The notes beneath the pieces are model-generated. The model was not told where the DNA came from and searched no databases. It was given only the letters and a program-made list of their open reading frames with translations. Positions 27,421 through 37,092 of a stretch of 64,000 nt of DNA are shown piece by piece; positions within the stretch are counted from its first letter, which is position 1; each line of letters opens with the position of its first letter. Origin of the DNA: Senegalia massiliensis (GTDB lineage Bacteria > Bacillota > Clostridia > Tissierellales > SIT17); contig NZ_LR130785.1 in the NCBI RefSeq assembly GCF_900626135.1, positions 218,079 through 282,078 of the forward strand, given 5' to 3'. The position numbers and the translations under genes were made by a program.

Positions 27421-29551
27421 ATAATTTTGTATTCAATACCCTAAGTGAATTTAATACTGCAAGAAGTGTTACTCCAACATCTGCAAATACGGCTGACCAC
27501 ATAGATGCAAATCCTAATGCACCTAGCGCTAAAACTATAAGCTTTACACCTAATGCAAATACTATATTTTGATATACTATTTTTCTAGTGTTTTTTGCTA
27601 TCTTGATAGAATCAACTAGTTTGGAGGGTTCATCTGTCATGAGAACTACATCAGCAGCTTCTATTGCTGCATCTGAACCAAGTCCTCCCATAGCTATACC
27701 AATATCTGCTCTTGCAAGAACTGGAGCATCATTTATACCATCGCCTACAAAAGCAAGTTTTTTGCTTTTTTGTTTTTCTTTATATAAATCTTCTAATTTT
27801 TCTACTTTTCCATCAGGAAGTAGTTCCGTATAAGCTGTATCTATACCTAATTCATTAGCTATTTTATCACCAATAGCTTTATTATCACCTGTAAGCATTA
27901 CTGTTTTAGATATACCCAATTGTTTCAGATTGCTTAAAGCTTCTTTTGAATCTTTTTTTATTCTATCTGAAATAACAATAGATCCTATGAAATTATTATC
28001 ATTAGCTACATAAATAACTGTACCTATTTCAGTTGATTCAATTATCTCTATATTATTTTTATCCATTAATTTTTTATTACCAACAGATATTTTAGAGTCA
28101 CCGTAATTTACTTCGATTCCATGACCTGCTATTTCGTTATAATTAGATATTTCTTCACTTCTAATATTTTCACCATATGCGTCTACTACAGCAGTAGCTA
28201 TAGGGTGATTAGAAAAACTTTCTGCATATGCTGCATATTTTAGCACATCTTCTTTACTATATTCATTATGAACTTTAATATCTGTAACTTCAAAAATACC
28301 TTCAGTAAGAGTTCCTGTTTTATCAAACACTGCAATATCTATCTCATTTAATGCTTCAAGATAATTTCCACCTTTAATTAAGATACCATTTTTAGATGCA
28401 GATCCAATACCACCAAAAAATCCGAGTGGAATAGATACTACAAGGGCACAAGGACAAGATATAACTAAAAATACAAGTCCTCTATATAACCATTCACTAA
28501 ATTCAGCACCCTCTATTACAAGAGGTGGAATTATAACTAGGGCAAGAGCAGAAAATACTACTACTGGTGTATAATATCTTGCAAATTTAGTAATGAATTT
28601 CTCGGTAGGGGCTTTTCTATTTCCAGCATTTTCAACTAAGTCTAGTACTTTTGCTACAGTAGATTCACCAAAAGTTTTTGTAACTTTAATAGTTAATACT
28701 CCATTTTTATTAATAAACCCTGCAAGAACTTCTTCGTCCTTTTTAACAGAACGTGGTACTGACTCACCAGTTAAAGCAGAAGTGTCAACCATAGAACTAC
28801 CTTCTGTAACTGTACCATCCAGTGGTATCTTCTCACCAGGCTTTACTATAATAGTATCTCCAACATTTACTTTTTCAGGGTCAACTTTTTTACTGTTATC
28901 TCCTACAATTAAATTAGCATAGTCAGGTCTAATATCCATAAGTGATTTTATGGAATTTCTAGAACGATTGACTGCTATATCTTGAAAAATTTCTCCAAGT
29001 TCATAAAATAGCATTACAGCTACACCTTCAGGATATTCTCCTATAAAAAATGCACCAAGGGTAGCAATACTCATAAGGAAGTTTTCATCAAAAACTTGTC
29101 CATGAGATATATTTTTAGCTGATGTTAAAAGTACATTTCCACCTATAAGCACATAACTTATTATAAAAAGTGTAATTTCTATAGGATTACTAAAATTACC
29201 TATTATTGCAGTTAAAAATATAATAAGACCAATAGATAATTTTATAATTTTATTTTTTCCAATAGTATCTATGATATTGTTCTTTTTATCTAATTCCTTT
29301 TCCTTTAGGTTTTCTTTTTCTTCATAATCAAAAACTTTTACATCAGGTTCTATTTTTTTAATTATTTCTTTAGATTTGTCTAATATTTCTATAGACTTTT
29401 TTTCATCTTTTATATCAATGATTAAATTACCATTAGAAAAGTTTATAGTTGCATTATTTACATAGTCTAAACTAGTTATTTTTCTTTCTATTTTGCCTGC
29501 ACAACTGGTACATACTAATCCTTCTAAAATTAATTTTTTTTCTATACTCAT
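27419..29551 (-). CDS. cadA: Cadmium/zinc-type heavy metal P-type ATPase
   Basis: A 710-aa P1B-type ATPase that exports divalent metal ions. It has an N-terminal heavy-metal domain with a CTSC site, the CPC transmembrane motif in SCPCALVVS, the phosphorylation motif DKTGTLTEG, the nucleotide-binding Ser/His-Pro (SNHPIA) and GDGINDAP. CPC plus the DVGVTLLAVLNSLRVL last helix fits Zn/Cd/Pb exporters rather than copper exporters. The gene starts 16 bases after the CadC-like regulator gene, so they form one operon. Confidence 0.92.
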   Translation of the reverse strand: MSIEKKLILEGLVCTSCAGKIERKITSLDYVNNATINFSNGNLIIDIKDEKKSIEILDKSKEIIKKIEPDVKVFDYEEKENLKEKELDKKNNIIDTIGKNKIIKLSIGLIIFLTAIIGNFSNPIEITLFIISYVLIGGNVLLTSAKNISHGQVFDENFLMSIATLGAFFIGEYPEGVAVMLFYELGEIFQDIAVNRSRNSIKSLMDIRPDYANLIVGDNSKKVDPEKVNVGDTIIVKPGEKIPLDGTVTEGSSMVDTSALTGESVPRSVKKDEEVLAGFINKNGVLTIKVTKTFGESTVAKVLDLVENAGNRKAPTEKFITKFARYYTPVVVFSALALVIIPPLVIEGAEFSEWLYRGLVFLVISCPCALVVSIPLGFFGGIGSASKNGILIKGGNYLEALNEIDIAVFDKTGTLTEGIFEVTDIKVHNEYSKEDVLKYAAYAESFSNHPIATAVVDAYGENIRSEEISNYNEIAGHGIEVNYGDSKISVGNKKLMDKNNIEIIESTEIGTVIYVANDNNFIGSIVISDRIKKDSKEALSNLKQLGISKTVMLTGDNKAIGDKIANELGIDTAYTELLPDGKVEKLEDLYKEKQKSKKLAFVGDGINDAPVLARADIGIAMGGLGSDAAIEAADVVLMTDEPSKLVDSIKIAKNTRKIVYQNIVFALGVKLIVLALGALGFASMWSAVFADVGVTLLAVLNSLRVLNTKL

Positions 29552-29567
29552 AATAATTCTCCCCTTT

Positions 29568-29927
29568 CTACTTATGACAAATATGAGTAAGACCTGAGTT
29601 CAAAATCTCATATATATGTTCATCATCTAATGAATAAAATACAGTTCTACCTTCTTTTCTATACTTTACAACACCTTTATCTTTTAAAGTTCTAAGTTGA
29701 TGGGAAATTGCTGATTGAGTCATATCTAAAAGTTCAGCTATATCACATACACACATTTCAGACTCATAAAGAGCATATATGATTTTTATTCTTGTGGAAT
29801 CTCCAAATACTTTAAAAAAATCAGCAAGACTTAAAAGACAATTATCTTTAGGTAAATCATTTTTTACATTTTTAAGTACATCTTCATGTATCTCATTACA
29901 ATTACAAACTGGAATATCTTTAGTCAT
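29568..29927 (-). CDS. CadC-like ArsR/SmtB metal-sensing repressor
   Basis: A 119-aa winged-helix repressor. Cys8 and Cys10 in VCNCNE near the N-terminus and the pair in MCVCDIAELL (58, 60) match the alpha-3N metal site of CadC sensors for Cd/Pb/Zn. The recognition helix is MTQSAISHQLRTLK. The C-terminal helix carries extra His and Cys (GLTHICHK), which could form a second zinc site. GAGGTG precedes the ATG. A 26-bp dyad operator lies 27 bases upstream. It is expected to release DNA on binding metal and so induce the ATPase. Confidence 0.92.
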   Translation of the reverse strand: MTKDIPVCNCNEIHEDVLKNVKNDLPKDNCLLSLADFFKVFGDSTRIKIIYALYESEMCVCDIAELLDMTQSAISHQLRTLKDKGVVKYRKEGRTVFYSLDDEHIYEILNSGLTHICHK

Positions 29928-29953
29928 GTTTTCACCTCATTAAATTATAATTG

Positions 29954-29979
29954 AATATATGAGCAATTATTCATATATT
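29954..29979. promoter_or_regulatory. ArsR-family operator (26-bp dyad)
   Basis: AATATATGA, eight bases, then TCATATATT: exact inverted arms matching the usual ArsR/SmtB operator form. It sits in the 118-base divergent region between the cadC-like gene and the nuclease-helicase gene. Confidence 0.8.
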
Positions 29980-30045
29980 ATTATATACCCCAAAAGTGAT
30001 TTTTGCAACCATAAATATGATAAAATAATATTGGTGATAAAATTT

Positions 30046-32328
30046 ATGAATATTAAAATATCTGTAAGAAATTTAGTTGAATTTATACTTAGAAGTGGAG
30101 ATATAAACTCCACATATATAGGAAGAAATAGAATGACTGAAGGAACAAGAATTCATCAATTAGTACAAAAAAAGATGGATAAAAACTATATGCCTGAAGT
30201 TACACTTAAAACTGAAGTAGAATTTGAGGATTTAATACTTACAGTAGGAGGAAGAGCAGATGGAATTATAACAGAAAAAGAAAAAGTTATAATAGATGAA
30301 ATAAAATCAACTACAACATCACTTGAAAAAATAGATGAAAATTTCAATGAACTTCATTGGGCACAAGCTAAATGTTATGCCTATATCTATTCTATGGATA
30401 ATAATTTAGAACGAATAGATATTCAACTCACATATGTAGAAATAGATACAGAAGAAATAAAAAGAATAAGAAATACTTACACCTACAAGGAGTTGGAAAA
30501 GTTCTTTAAAAATTTAACAGATAGATATTATATTTGGGCAGACCTTTCTAGAAAGTGGATAAGAACTCGTGATGAGTCCATAAAAAAATTACAATTTCCT
30601 TTTGATAATTATAGAAAAGGACAAAGAAAATTATCAGTAGGTATATATAGAACAATAGAACAAGAAAAAAAGTTATTTGCACAAGCACCTACTGGAATAG
30701 GAAAGACTATATCTACAATATTTCCATCAGTAAAAGCTATAGGAGAAAGTAAAGGAGAAAAGATTTTTTATCTTACAGCTAAAACTATAACTAGAACAGT
30801 AGCAGAGGACTCTTTCAATATATTAAAAAATAAAGGTTTACGCTTTAAAATAGTAACATTAACAGCTAAAGATAAAATTTGTTTTTGTAAAGAATCTAGT
30901 TGTAATCCAGAAGATTGTGAATTTGCAAAGGGACATTTTGATAGAATAAATGATGCAATATATGATGTAATTACTAATGAAGATATTATTTCACGTGAAA
31001 CAATAGAGAAATACTCATTAAAGCATAAAGTATGTCCATTTGAATTTTCATTAGATATAAGTATATGGGCAGATAGTGTTATATGTGACTATAATTATGT
31101 ATTTGACCCAAAAGCTAAACTGAAACGATTTTTTATTGAAGATAAAAACAAATATATATTTTTAATAGATGAAGCTCATAATTTAGTAGATAGGTCAAGA
31201 GACATGTTTTCAGCAGAACTTTTTAAAAATGACTTTTTAGAATTAAAAAGATTATTTAAAGATATTGAACCTAAAATGGCAAAATCATTAGATAAAATAA
31301 ATCGTTATTTTTTAAAGATAAAAAAGAAGTGTAAAAATAATGATTATTTTTTAGAAAAAGAAGAGCCAGAAGATATGTTTTATCCCTTAAAGGGGTTTGT
31401 GAAAAAAGCTGATAATTGGTTAAAGGAAAATGGAGATAAAAAAGAGCATAAAGATTTATTAGAATTATATTTTAATGTATTATCTTTTCTACGAGTATCA
31501 GAAGATTATGATGATAGGTTTGTAACCTATACTGAATTGCAGGGGAAAAATGTAAAGTTGAAAATGTTTTGTTTGGATCCATCTTATTTATTATCTACTA
31601 CATTAGGTAGTGGATTATCTTCAATTCTTTTTTCAGCAACACTAAGTCCTATAGATTATTATAAAGATATATTAGGAGGAAAAGAAAAAGATAATATAAT
31701 GATTTTAGATTCTCCATTTGATCCTAGAAATCTTAAAATAATAATAAAAGATAGCATATCCACAAAATATAGAGACAGAAAATATTCTTATGAAAAAATA
31801 GCTAATGTAATATATGATACGACTAAATATAAAGAAGGTAACTATATGGTGTTTTTTCCATCATATAAATATATGGAAGATGTATATGATGTATTTATAG
31901 AAAAGTTTCCACAATTTAGAACAATGGTACAAGAGATAGGAATGAAAGAGGAAGAAAAGGAAGAGTTTTTAAAATCATTTAAGCAAAACCCAACAAATAC
32001 TCTAATAGCATTTGCAGTAATGGGAGGAATATTTTCAGAAGGTATAGATTTGAAAGGCGATAGACTTACAGGAGCTATAATAGTTGGAATTGGTCTTCCG
32101 AAAATTTGTCTAGAGAGAAATATAATAAGAGAATATTTCAATGAAAAAAATGGATTAGGATATGAATATGCATATATGTATCCTGGAATGAATAAAGTAT
32201 TACAATCCATGGGGAGAGTTATAAGAACAGAGACTGATAAAGGTGTAGTATGTTTAATAGGTAGAAGATTTGGAAAATGGGGACAGTTCAGACATATTAT
32301 TAAAGGAAAGACTACTAATAAATATTAA
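30046..32328 (+). CDS. PD-(D/E)XK nuclease-XPD/DinG-type helicase fusion
   Basis: A 760-aa protein. Residues 1-180 carry a Cas4/RecB-like nuclease pattern: an N-terminal helix, GTRIHQLVQ, GGRADGII and DEIKSTT. Residues 185-760 form an XPD-like superfamily 2 helicase, with Walker A QAPTGIGKT, cysteines CFCKESSCNPEDC and CPFEF that could hold a 4Fe-4S cluster, DEAH as LIDEAHNL, and motif VI QSMGRVIRTETDKG. The longer reading from 29959 overlaps the operator, so ATG 30046 with GGTGAT before it is preferred. Probably a DNA repair enzyme. Confidence 0.88.
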   Translation: MNIKISVRNLVEFILRSGDINSTYIGRNRMTEGTRIHQLVQKKMDKNYMPEVTLKTEVEFEDLILTVGGRADGIITEKEKVIIDEIKSTTTSLEKIDENFNELHWAQAKCYAYIYSMDNNLERIDIQLTYVEIDTEEIKRIRNTYTYKELEKFFKNLTDRYYIWADLSRKWIRTRDESIKKLQFPFDNYRKGQRKLSVGIYRTIEQEKKLFAQAPTGIGKTISTIFPSVKAIGESKGEKIFYLTAKTITRTVAEDSFNILKNKGLRFKIVTLTAKDKICFCKESSCNPEDCEFAKGHFDRINDAIYDVITNEDIISRETIEKYSLKHKVCPFEFSLDISIWADSVICDYNYVFDPKAKLKRFFIEDKNKYIFLIDEAHNLVDRSRDMFSAELFKNDFLELKRLFKDIEPKMAKSLDKINRYFLKIKKKCKNNDYFLEKEEPEDMFYPLKGFVKKADNWLKENGDKKEHKDLLELYFNVLSFLRVSEDYDDRFVTYTELQGKNVKLKMFCLDPSYLLSTTLGSGLSSILFSATLSPIDYYKDILGGKEKDNIMILDSPFDPRNLKIIIKDSISTKYRDRKYSYEKIANVIYDTTKYKEGNYMVFFPSYKYMEDVYDVFIEKFPQFRTMVQEIGMKEEEKEEFLKSFKQNPTNTLIAFAVMGGIFSEGIDLKGDRLTGAIIVGIGLPKICLERNIIREYFNEKNGLGYEYAYMYPGMNKVLQSMGRVIRTETDKGVVCLIGRRFGKWGQFRHIIKGKTTNKY

Positions 32329-32356
32329 AATAATAAGTCATATATTGGAGGGAATA

Positions 32357-33178
32357 ATGAGTTATTTAAAGAAAGTCTTTATCTTATCTATGTGTATAAT
32401 AATATTATTTACAATAGGATGTTCAATTCAAAGTGGAGAACAAAGTTTAATAAAAAATAGCTATTTTGAAGATGTTGATAAAATAATTATATATAAAGGA
32501 TCAGCTTATAAGCAAATACAGGATTTAGAATCATTTGAAAAGGTACTAAAAAATATAGAAGCTAAAAAAGTAAATATTGAAAATTTATCAAGTGATAAAA
32601 TAGAAGATAGGTATAAAATTATATTTACTTATGAAAATAGTGATCAAGAAAGAAAAATATCCTTTAAAGGTAATAATATGTTGTATGATGAAAATTGGTA
32701 TAGTATAGATAAGGATATAAATGATATATATAACAAAATTGATTCTAAAGAAAAAATGGATGGTAATTTACAGAGATCTAAAGTTAAAAGGGAATCTAGA
32801 AAAAATTTAAAAACAAAAGACTCATTATTAGGAAATTGGATATATGACGATGAAACATATATGGAATTTACTAAAACATATATAATATATAAAACAAAAC
32901 AAAAATACAGAAAATTTAATTATAAAATAAATAGAATAAATGATAATAAAATTTTCATAACTGCATATAAAGATATATTATTTTCTAAGGATATAGATAT
33001 TTTTAAAATTGAAATATTAATAGATGATACAAAAAATAATATAATATTAAAAAAGAAAATGCTAAAAAGTGAAATGGAATATAAGAATAACCTTATTTAT
33101 ATTGACTATATTGATGATCAAAAGGTGGAACTAGGAAGTTTTGATGATTTATTTTTTGTTGAAAATAAAGATATATAA
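32357..33178 (+). CDS. Putative lipoprotein of unknown function
   Basis: A 273-aa protein with a lipoprotein signal and lipobox FTIGC (Cys22). The rest is a charged, beta-rich outer domain. Residues about 170-200 (LLGNWIYDDETYMEFT) look like the start of a lipocalin-like barrel repeat, a weak inference. ATTGGAGGG precedes the ATG at 32357; an upstream in-frame ATG at 32270 lies inside the helicase gene. The next gene starts 80 bases later. I do not recognise a specific family. Confidence 0.7.
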   Translation: MSYLKKVFILSMCIIILFTIGCSIQSGEQSLIKNSYFEDVDKIIIYKGSAYKQIQDLESFEKVLKNIEAKKVNIENLSSDKIEDRYKIIFTYENSDQERKISFKGNNMLYDENWYSIDKDINDIYNKIDSKEKMDGNLQRSKVKRESRKNLKTKDSLLGNWIYDDETYMEFTKTYIIYKTKQKYRKFNYKINRINDNKIFITAYKDILFSKDIDIFKIEILIDDTKNNIILKKKMLKSEMEYKNNLIYIDYIDDQKVELGSFDDLFFVENKDI

Positions 33179-33258
33179 ATTAATTTTTAACTAAATTAAA
33201 AAGGAGATATCTACCCTTTTGTAGAATATAGAACTATAAGGAAAAGGGGGAGTTGGAT

Positions 33259-35649
33259 TTGTTATATAGATTGAAAAAAATTAATTTACCGTTAGTTATA
33301 GGAATTATAATACTTATATTTGTATCTATTATAGCTATATTTAGAATAGATATAATGAATTTAGATCCATTTGCTACAAATTTTGCATTACCTCATTTTG
33401 AAGATGGAAATTTAGTAATAGATAATCCACCAAATCCACCTGATGATATAAATATATGGGGAACTGATATACTAGGCAGAGATGTATTTAGTAGAATAGT
33501 GTATGGAGCTAGAATGACCCTTCAAATTGGTATATATACAGCCTTAGCGAGACTTGTTGTAGGTGTTATTCTTGGGCTTTTTGCAGGGTTTGGAAGTAAG
33601 ATAATATCTAAAATAATAGATATATTTAAAACCACTTTTAGTGCAATACCTCCCCTTATAATAAGTTTTATACTTTTAAGTGCTATAAAACCAACACTTG
33701 AAGAAGTAATATTCATTTATACTTTTATTCTTACATTTGTAGGCTGGGGTAGAATTGGATCTATATTGAGAGATAGGATAAATGAAATATTAAGAGAAGA
33801 TTTTATAAAAGGAGAAATAGCTATAGGAAAAAGTAAAATTCAGATAGCATTTGGAAATGTGCTACCTCATCTTTTTGCAACTATGGTTATACATTTATTT
33901 ATAGAAACAAGTAGAGTATTAATAATACTAGCCGAGCTAGGAGTATTGGGACTTTTAGTTGGTACTATTACAATAGATCCTTTTCTTATACAAGAACTAA
34001 AATTAGATATTATACCTGCATATTATCCAGAATGGGGTTCAATGCTTGCAACCGCTAGATATGCTATAGGTGCTGGCAAGATATGGATAGTGTTTTATCC
34101 TGCACTTGCTATATTCATATCAGTTTTAGGATTTAATTTATTAGGGGAAGGATTAAAAATAGAGTTAAATAAAAGAAACTCAAAATTTATAACATTTATT
34201 AAGCACATTCCATATCATTTATCACCGATTACTTTTATCTATCAAATTAAGAATATAAATAGATATAAAAAAAGTGTTGGAATAAAGCTAGGTTTAATAG
34301 GTTTAATAGTATTAATATTAATTTGGCCTGTAAAAAATAGTACATATAATATCAACTCAGATGATATATATAGTCATATACAAGAGTTATCAGAAGATAA
34401 ATATTTAGAAAGACAAATTGGTAGTGAAGGCAATAGAAACACTCGAAATTATATTGTAGAAAATTTAAAAGATATAGGGCTTAGACCTTTAGATGATGAA
34501 AGCTATACAAATAAACATAAAATAGAAGTTAATTCACAAATTGTAAAAAAATCAGAAATATATATAGAAGGTAAAAATATATCTTTTGAATACTTAAAAG
34601 ATTTTAATTTTTGGGATATTTATTTAAATAAAATAGATGAAAAAAATTATACTGGTGAATTAAGAAGAAAGATTATGACTGTAGAAATGTATGAAAATGG
34701 AGAATATGATCCAGAACAGAAATACTTATTAATTGTAGATGCAGAATATCGTAGAAATTTTAATAAAATCACAAATATATTAGTTGAAGATTTTGTTAGT
34801 GGTGGATTATATTACACTGAAGATAAATCACTAGAAGTTAATTATGATGTAAATATAATAGGAAGTCTAGAACAAGTAGAAAATAGTTTGGGATTTGGTG
34901 ATATATACATTAATGTAAGTAATCAAGTTATAGATACTTTAAAAGAAAATATAGATGAAGAAATAGTATTTTCTACAGATATAGAAATGCAAAGATATGC
35001 AGATATATCAAATATAGGAGCTGTATTACAAGGGCAAAATAAGGAAAAATCTCCTCTTATTATAGCTACTGATTATGATTATAAATTAGATGATAGTGAA
35101 AATAATAAAAATAAAGGTCTAATATACAATGGAACATCTATTGCAGCAAATTTAGAGATAGCAAAAACATTAAAAAATAGTGAGTTTCGACCAGATAGAG
35201 ATATTATATTTATGTTTTTTGATGGATCTACAAGTTCAAAAGCAACAGGAATAAGTGCCTTTGTATCTAGTGATCTATATGATGAATTAGAAAAAAATCA
35301 TTTCTTAATATACACTAAAAATTTAGGTCAAAAAGAAAGTAATTTACTTGCATTTGATACTTCAAGACTTTATTCAGATAATAGAGGACATTATGGCATA
35401 GTTAGAAATACGATGAAAAGAGGAGAAGATTTTAAATTAGATACAATTTTAGTAGGAACAAACTTTGACTCTAGAAGTGTAAGAATAATGTATAATAATG
35501 GTACAAGTTTAACCTCTATATCTGGAATAGAATCTTCTATTGAAGGAGAAGTTACTACAATTGATAAAGAAATATTAAAAAAACAAACTCAAACAATATT
35601 AGATGCTATTACAATGTATGATTATACTTTAACGGAGAATGGTGAATAA
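33259..35649 (+). CDS. OppC-type ABC permease fused to a catalytically dead M28-like domain
   Basis: A 796-aa protein. Residues 1-300 are a dipeptide-type permease with the GTDILGRDVFSRIVYGAR signature and an EAA loop (GEIAIGKSKIQIAFGNVLPH). After one more membrane segment (about 340-360), the rest is an extracytoplasmic M28-like domain beginning with EGNRNTRNYIVENLKDIGL. Aligned catalytic positions are lost: His of HYD is Asp605, the bridging Asp of DNASG is Tyr623, and the EE pair is Ser657-Thr658. The fold may bind peptides instead. No partner ABC genes lie nearby. AGGGGGAG favours TTG 33259 over 33253. Confidence 0.85.
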   Translation: MLYRLKKINLPLVIGIIILIFVSIIAIFRIDIMNLDPFATNFALPHFEDGNLVIDNPPNPPDDINIWGTDILGRDVFSRIVYGARMTLQIGIYTALARLVVGVILGLFAGFGSKIISKIIDIFKTTFSAIPPLIISFILLSAIKPTLEEVIFIYTFILTFVGWGRIGSILRDRINEILREDFIKGEIAIGKSKIQIAFGNVLPHLFATMVIHLFIETSRVLIILAELGVLGLLVGTITIDPFLIQELKLDIIPAYYPEWGSMLATARYAIGAGKIWIVFYPALAIFISVLGFNLLGEGLKIELNKRNSKFITFIKHIPYHLSPITFIYQIKNINRYKKSVGIKLGLIGLIVLILIWPVKNSTYNINSDDIYSHIQELSEDKYLERQIGSEGNRNTRNYIVENLKDIGLRPLDDESYTNKHKIEVNSQIVKKSEIYIEGKNISFEYLKDFNFWDIYLNKIDEKNYTGELRRKIMTVEMYENGEYDPEQKYLLIVDAEYRRNFNKITNILVEDFVSGGLYYTEDKSLEVNYDVNIIGSLEQVENSLGFGDIYINVSNQVIDTLKENIDEEIVFSTDIEMQRYADISNIGAVLQGQNKEKSPLIIATDYDYKLDDSENNKNKGLIYNGTSIAANLEIAKTLKNSEFRPDRDIIFMFFDGSTSSKATGISAFVSSDLYDELEKNHFLIYTKNLGQKESNLLAFDTSRLYSDNRGHYGIVRNTMKRGEDFKLDTILVGTNFDSRSVRIMYNNGTSLTSISGIESSIEGEVTTIDKEILKKQTQTILDAITMYDYTLTENGE

Positions 35650-35651
35650 AT

Positions 35652-36914
35652 ATGAGTGTGGGAATAGATATTGTAAAGATTCATAGAATAGAAGATATTT
35701 TAGATAAAAAAAGAGATAGCTTTTTAAATAAAATATTTACTACAGAAGAAAAACAGTATATAAAAGAAAAAAAATATAGTCCTCAAACTATAGCAGGGCT
35801 ATTTTCTGCAAAAGAATCTATAAGTAAAGCTATAGGAACTGGGATAGGTAAAGTTTCATTTAAAGATATAGAAATATCTCATGATAAATTTGGCAAGCCT
35901 ATAGTAATTATAAATGAAAAGGTTAAAAGCTTTGGAATTTCAAAAATTGATTTAACTATTACTCATGAAATAGATTATGCTGTTAGTTTTGCAAAGGTAA
36001 ACTTTAAAATAAATGATAATATTATAGAAATACCAGAAGAATTAAAGGGGTTATTAACTAAGAGAAATCCAGAAAGTCATAAAGGTGATTATGGAAAGGT
36101 ATTAATAATAGGTGGAAGTAGGGGTATGACAGGTTCTGTAACTTTATCTTCTAAATCAGCTATGAGAACAGGTTCAGGGCTAGTATATACTATGGTACCA
36201 GAATACTTAGAAACCATAATGAGTATAAAGCTAACTGAAGAAATAGTAAAGATAGCAAAAGATAATGGTAAAGGATATTTTATAAAAAAATCTTTAGAAG
36301 AGATATTAAATAATACAAAAGATAAAGACGTATTAGCAATAGGACCAGGCATGGGAACTTTTGAAGATAATATATATTTATTAAGAGAAATTATAAAAAA
36401 TATAAATATACCTTTAGTGATAGATGCAGATGGACTAAATTCATTATCTACAGATATAGATATTTTAAAAAATAAGAAAAATTCAATAGTAATCACACCA
36501 CATCTTGGAGAGATGGCTAGATTACTTGATAAAAGTATAAAAGAAATTGAAAATAATAGAGTTTATTATGCAAAACATATAAGTAATAAATATAATATTG
36601 TAACTGTATTAAAAGGAAGTAATACTATAGTTTCATACAAAGATGAAATATATATAAACAATTCAGGAAATCCTGGCATGGCGAAAGCTGGTAGTGGTGA
36701 TGTACTTACAGGGATTATAATATCTCTTATAGGTCAAGGATTAGAACCATTTAATGCAGCAAAACTTGCAGTATATATTCATGGTCTAGCTGGTGATTTT
36801 GCAAGGGATAAAAAAGGTGAGCATTCTATGATAGCTAGTGATATTGTGGATAGTATTGGAGATGCTATAAATTTTCTATTGACAAATAAAAAATTTAGTA
36901 GTAAACTTAATTAA
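35652..36914 (+). CDS. Fusion of holo-ACP synthase (AcpS) and NAD(P)HX dehydratase (NnrD)
   Basis: A 420-aa two-domain protein. Residues 1-118 are AcpS, which puts phosphopantetheine on acyl carrier protein: GIDIVKIHRIE and FSAKESISKAIGTGI are present. Residues 130-415 are an ADP/ATP-dependent NAD(P)H-hydrate dehydratase of the ribokinase-like fold, with GGSRGMTGS, IGPGMG, DADGLN and AKAGSGDVLTG. The NnrE epimerase domain often fused to NnrD is absent. The start is three bases after the permease-M28 stop, so it belongs to that transcript. Confidence 0.92.
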   Translation: MSVGIDIVKIHRIEDILDKKRDSFLNKIFTTEEKQYIKEKKYSPQTIAGLFSAKESISKAIGTGIGKVSFKDIEISHDKFGKPIVIINEKVKSFGISKIDLTITHEIDYAVSFAKVNFKINDNIIEIPEELKGLLTKRNPESHKGDYGKVLIIGGSRGMTGSVTLSSKSAMRTGSGLVYTMVPEYLETIMSIKLTEEIVKIAKDNGKGYFIKKSLEEILNNTKDKDVLAIGPGMGTFEDNIYLLREIIKNINIPLVIDADGLNSLSTDIDILKNKKNSIVITPHLGEMARLLDKSIKEIENNRVYYAKHISNKYNIVTVLKGSNTIVSYKDEIYINNSGNPGMAKAGSGDVLTGIIISLIGQGLEPFNAAKLAVYIHGLAGDFARDKKGEHSMIASDIVDSIGDAINFLLTNKKFSSKLN

Positions 36915-36927
36915 AGTTAAATAAAAT

Positions 36928-37034
36928 AAAGATATCTTTAAGTTGGTCCGAGAGACCAAAAAGGTACAATGAACTATGGGATAGTTATGCATATTTATGC
37001 CTTCTTAAAGAAATCTTTAAGAAGGCATTTTTTA
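36928..37034 (+). promoter_or_regulatory. PyrR-type attenuator of the pyr operon
   Basis: Three mutually exclusive structures are visible. The PyrR binding loop is the hairpin ttggtc-cgaga-gaccaa (36943-36959) followed by aaaaagg, close to the known UCCGAGAGACC consensus. The antiterminator pairs aaagatatctttaag (36928-36942) with cttaaagaaatcttt (37004-37018) with one mismatch. The terminator is a 14-bp stem at 36997-37028. UMP-bound PyrR should favour termination. pyrR itself is not in the window. Confidence 0.88.
36997..37034 (+). terminator. Attenuator terminator before pyrB
   Basis: atgccttcttaaag pairs with ctttaagaaggcat around an AAAT loop, with a T-run at 37028-37033. Confidence 0.9.
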
Positions 37035-37092
37035 ATGCCAAAATAAATACCTTTAAAATAGTTCTGTGAAACTAGAAAGGAGTTGTATAATT

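Noticed and set aside
29959-30045. N-terminal extension of the nuclease-helicase
   Set aside because: It overlaps the ArsR-type operator and lacks a ribosome site; the ATG at 30046 is better.
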